A DNA stretch of 5,535 nt. Source: an uncultured Ruminococcus sp. (GTDB taxonomy: Bacteria; Bacillota; Clostridia; Oscillospirales; Acutalibacteraceae). Shown piece by piece: positions 4,463 through 5,535 of this stretch. Position 1 is the first letter of the stretch, and each line of letters begins with the position of its first letter. The DNA lies in NCBI GenBank assembly GCA_902773165.1, contig CACYDO010000071.1, positions 1 through 5,535 of the forward strand, written 5' to 3'. Under the pieces are notes generated by a model. It worked only from the letters and a program-made list of their open reading frames with translations, searched no databases and was not told the DNA's origin. A program made the translations under genes and the position numbers.

Positions 4463-5535
4463 ATGGATATTTTTTCGATATTTACTTTGTGCGGAGGACT
4501 GGCGTTCTTCCTGTTCGGAATGAATCAGCTTTCAAGCGGACTTGAAAAAATGGCAGGCGGTAGGTTGGAGTCGCTGCTGAAAAAAGCGACCTCAAACTCC
4601 TTTCTCGGTATGCTTCTGGGTATGGCAATAACCGTTGCGATACAGTCTTCATCAGCCGTCACCGTTATGCTGGTGGGTCTGGTAAACTCCGGAATCATGG
4701 ATCTCAGTCAGACAGTCGGAATAATCATGGGGTCAAACATAGGAAAGACCGTTATGGCGTGGATCCTCAGCCTTTCTGGAATTGAGAGCGATAACTTTTT
4801 CCTCATGCTTTGCAAGCCGGAGGCATTTTCCCCTTTGCTTGCGCTGATCGGTATTCTGCTTATCATGGCGGCAAAATCCGATAAAAAGAAAAGCGTCGGT
4901 ACGGTTCTCATCGGTTTTTCTATTCTGATGTACGGAATGCAGCTCATGACCGATTCCGTTGCTCCCCTTGCTGACAATGATAAATTCAAGCATATTCTCA
5001 CTATGTTCTCCAATCCGATATTGGGCGTAATAGTCGGCGCGATATTCACGGCGATCATTCAAAGCTCGGCGGCGTCTGTAGGTATTTTACAGGCTATCGC
5101 TTTGAGTGGTTCTGTTACGTACGCTATCGCTATCCCGATCATCATGGGTCAGAACATCGGTACGTGTATTACAGCCGTTATTTCAAGTATCGGCGTAAAC
5201 AAAGACGCAAAGCGCGTTTCTGTAATCCATATTTCATTTAACCTCATAGGTACGCTGTTCTACCTTACTCTGTATTGTATTATAGACGGCATTTTCGGAA
5301 TACCGTTCTCCAACGAGCCTATCGACGCGTTCGGTATCGCGGTAGTTCACAGTATTTTTAACATCGCGACTCTCCTGCTTCTCTTCCCCTTCGGAAAGCA
5401 GCTCGAAAAGCTCGCTTACGTTGTTATCAAAGACAACAAGGAAGGCAAAAAGGAAGACGAGGTTTACAGCTTTATTGACGTAAGACTTCTCTCCACACCT
5501 TCTGTTGCGATCAGAGAATGCAGCACCAAATGCAA
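4463..5535 (+). CDS. Na+/phosphate symporter (NptA/PNaS family), 3' end cut off
   Basis: This is an inner-membrane sodium-coupled phosphate transporter of the Na/Pi (SLC34-like) family. The visible 357 residues show the inverted duplication typical of the family. Repeat I has GMAITVAIQSSSAVTVM (53-69) and GSNIGKT (90-96). Repeat II has IIQSSAASVG (198-207) and GQNIGTC (229-235). About eight to ten hydrophobic segments lie between 4 and 310. A charged stretch (311-337) leads into what is usually a PhoU-like cytoplasmic domain in the longer bacterial members (about 540-590 aa), and that part is beyond the window. The ATG is preceded by AAGGTG 7 nt upstream. Lys95 replaces the Thr usual in the NIGTT signature of repeat I, and Ala203 replaces the third Ser of QSSS in repeat II. 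Phosphate is the family substrate but is not proven here. Confidence 0.93.
   Translation, partial: MDIFSIFTLCGGLAFFLFGMNQLSSGLEKMAGGRLESLLKKATSNSFLGMLLGMAITVAIQSSSAVTVMLVGLVNSGIMDLSQTVGIIMGSNIGKTVMAWILSLSGIESDNFFLMLCKPEAFSPLLALIGILLIMAAKSDKKKSVGTVLIGFSILMYGMQLMTDSVAPLADNDKFKHILTMFSNPILGVIVGAIFTAIIQSSAASVGILQAIALSGSVTYAIAIPIIMGQNIGTCITAVISSIGVNKDAKRVSVIHISFNLIGTLFYLTLYCIIDGIFGIPFSNEPIDAFGIAVVHSIFNIATLLLLFPFGKQLEKLAYVVIKDNKEGKKEDEVYSFIDVRLLSTPSVAIRECSTKC

Noticed and set aside
4708..5062. Two minus-strand open frames (4708-5058, 4733-5062) inside the symporter gene
   Set aside because: They are antisense to a clear membrane transporter with conserved QSSS and NIG motifs in the plus frame.

Overview
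This 5.5 kb window looks like chromosomal DNA of a Firmicute, most likely a clostridial (Ruminococcus-like) gut or rumen bacterium. The evidence is a type-A zinc-ribbon L31, extended -10 sigma-A promoters with 17-nt spacers, AG-rich Shine-Dalgarno sites, two TTG starts, AT-rich spacers beside moderately GC-rich genes, and a clostridial-type Na/Pi symporter. The genus is inferred from general resemblance only.

Layout. Positions 1-392 hold the possible last codons of a plus-strand gene, then a non-coding stretch with three copies of a dispersed direct repeat (one of 37 bp, two of 55 bp) and a 25-bp inverted repeat. Four genes follow on the minus strand, in transcription order from right to left: a membrane-anchored VanY/M15-like protein (3340-4143), rpmE for ribosomal protein L31 (2979-3185), a YigZ/IMPACT family gene (2247-2873), and uvrC (393-2246). 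A divergent Na+/phosphate symporter gene starts at 4463 on the plus strand and runs off the right edge.

Transcription units. rpmE has its own strong promoter (3227-3255) and a terminator (2907-2942). yigZ and uvrC abut with no gap and probably form one unit. A plausible promoter for that unit lies inside the rpmE terminator. The symporter has a near-consensus promoter (TTGACT, 17 nt, TATAAT with an upstream TG). The VanY-like gene and the symporter share a 319-bp divergent spacer.

Most of the window is housekeeping: nucleotide excision repair, the ribosome and phosphate uptake. The most unusual item is the VanY-like protein. It keeps the D,D-carboxypeptidase scaffold but has lost all three zinc ligands, the catalytic glutamate and the substrate arginine, so it looks like a cell-surface pseudoenzyme. 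The repeat cluster downstream of uvrC comes second. I see no CRISPR array, tRNA, rRNA, insertion sequence or phage gene.
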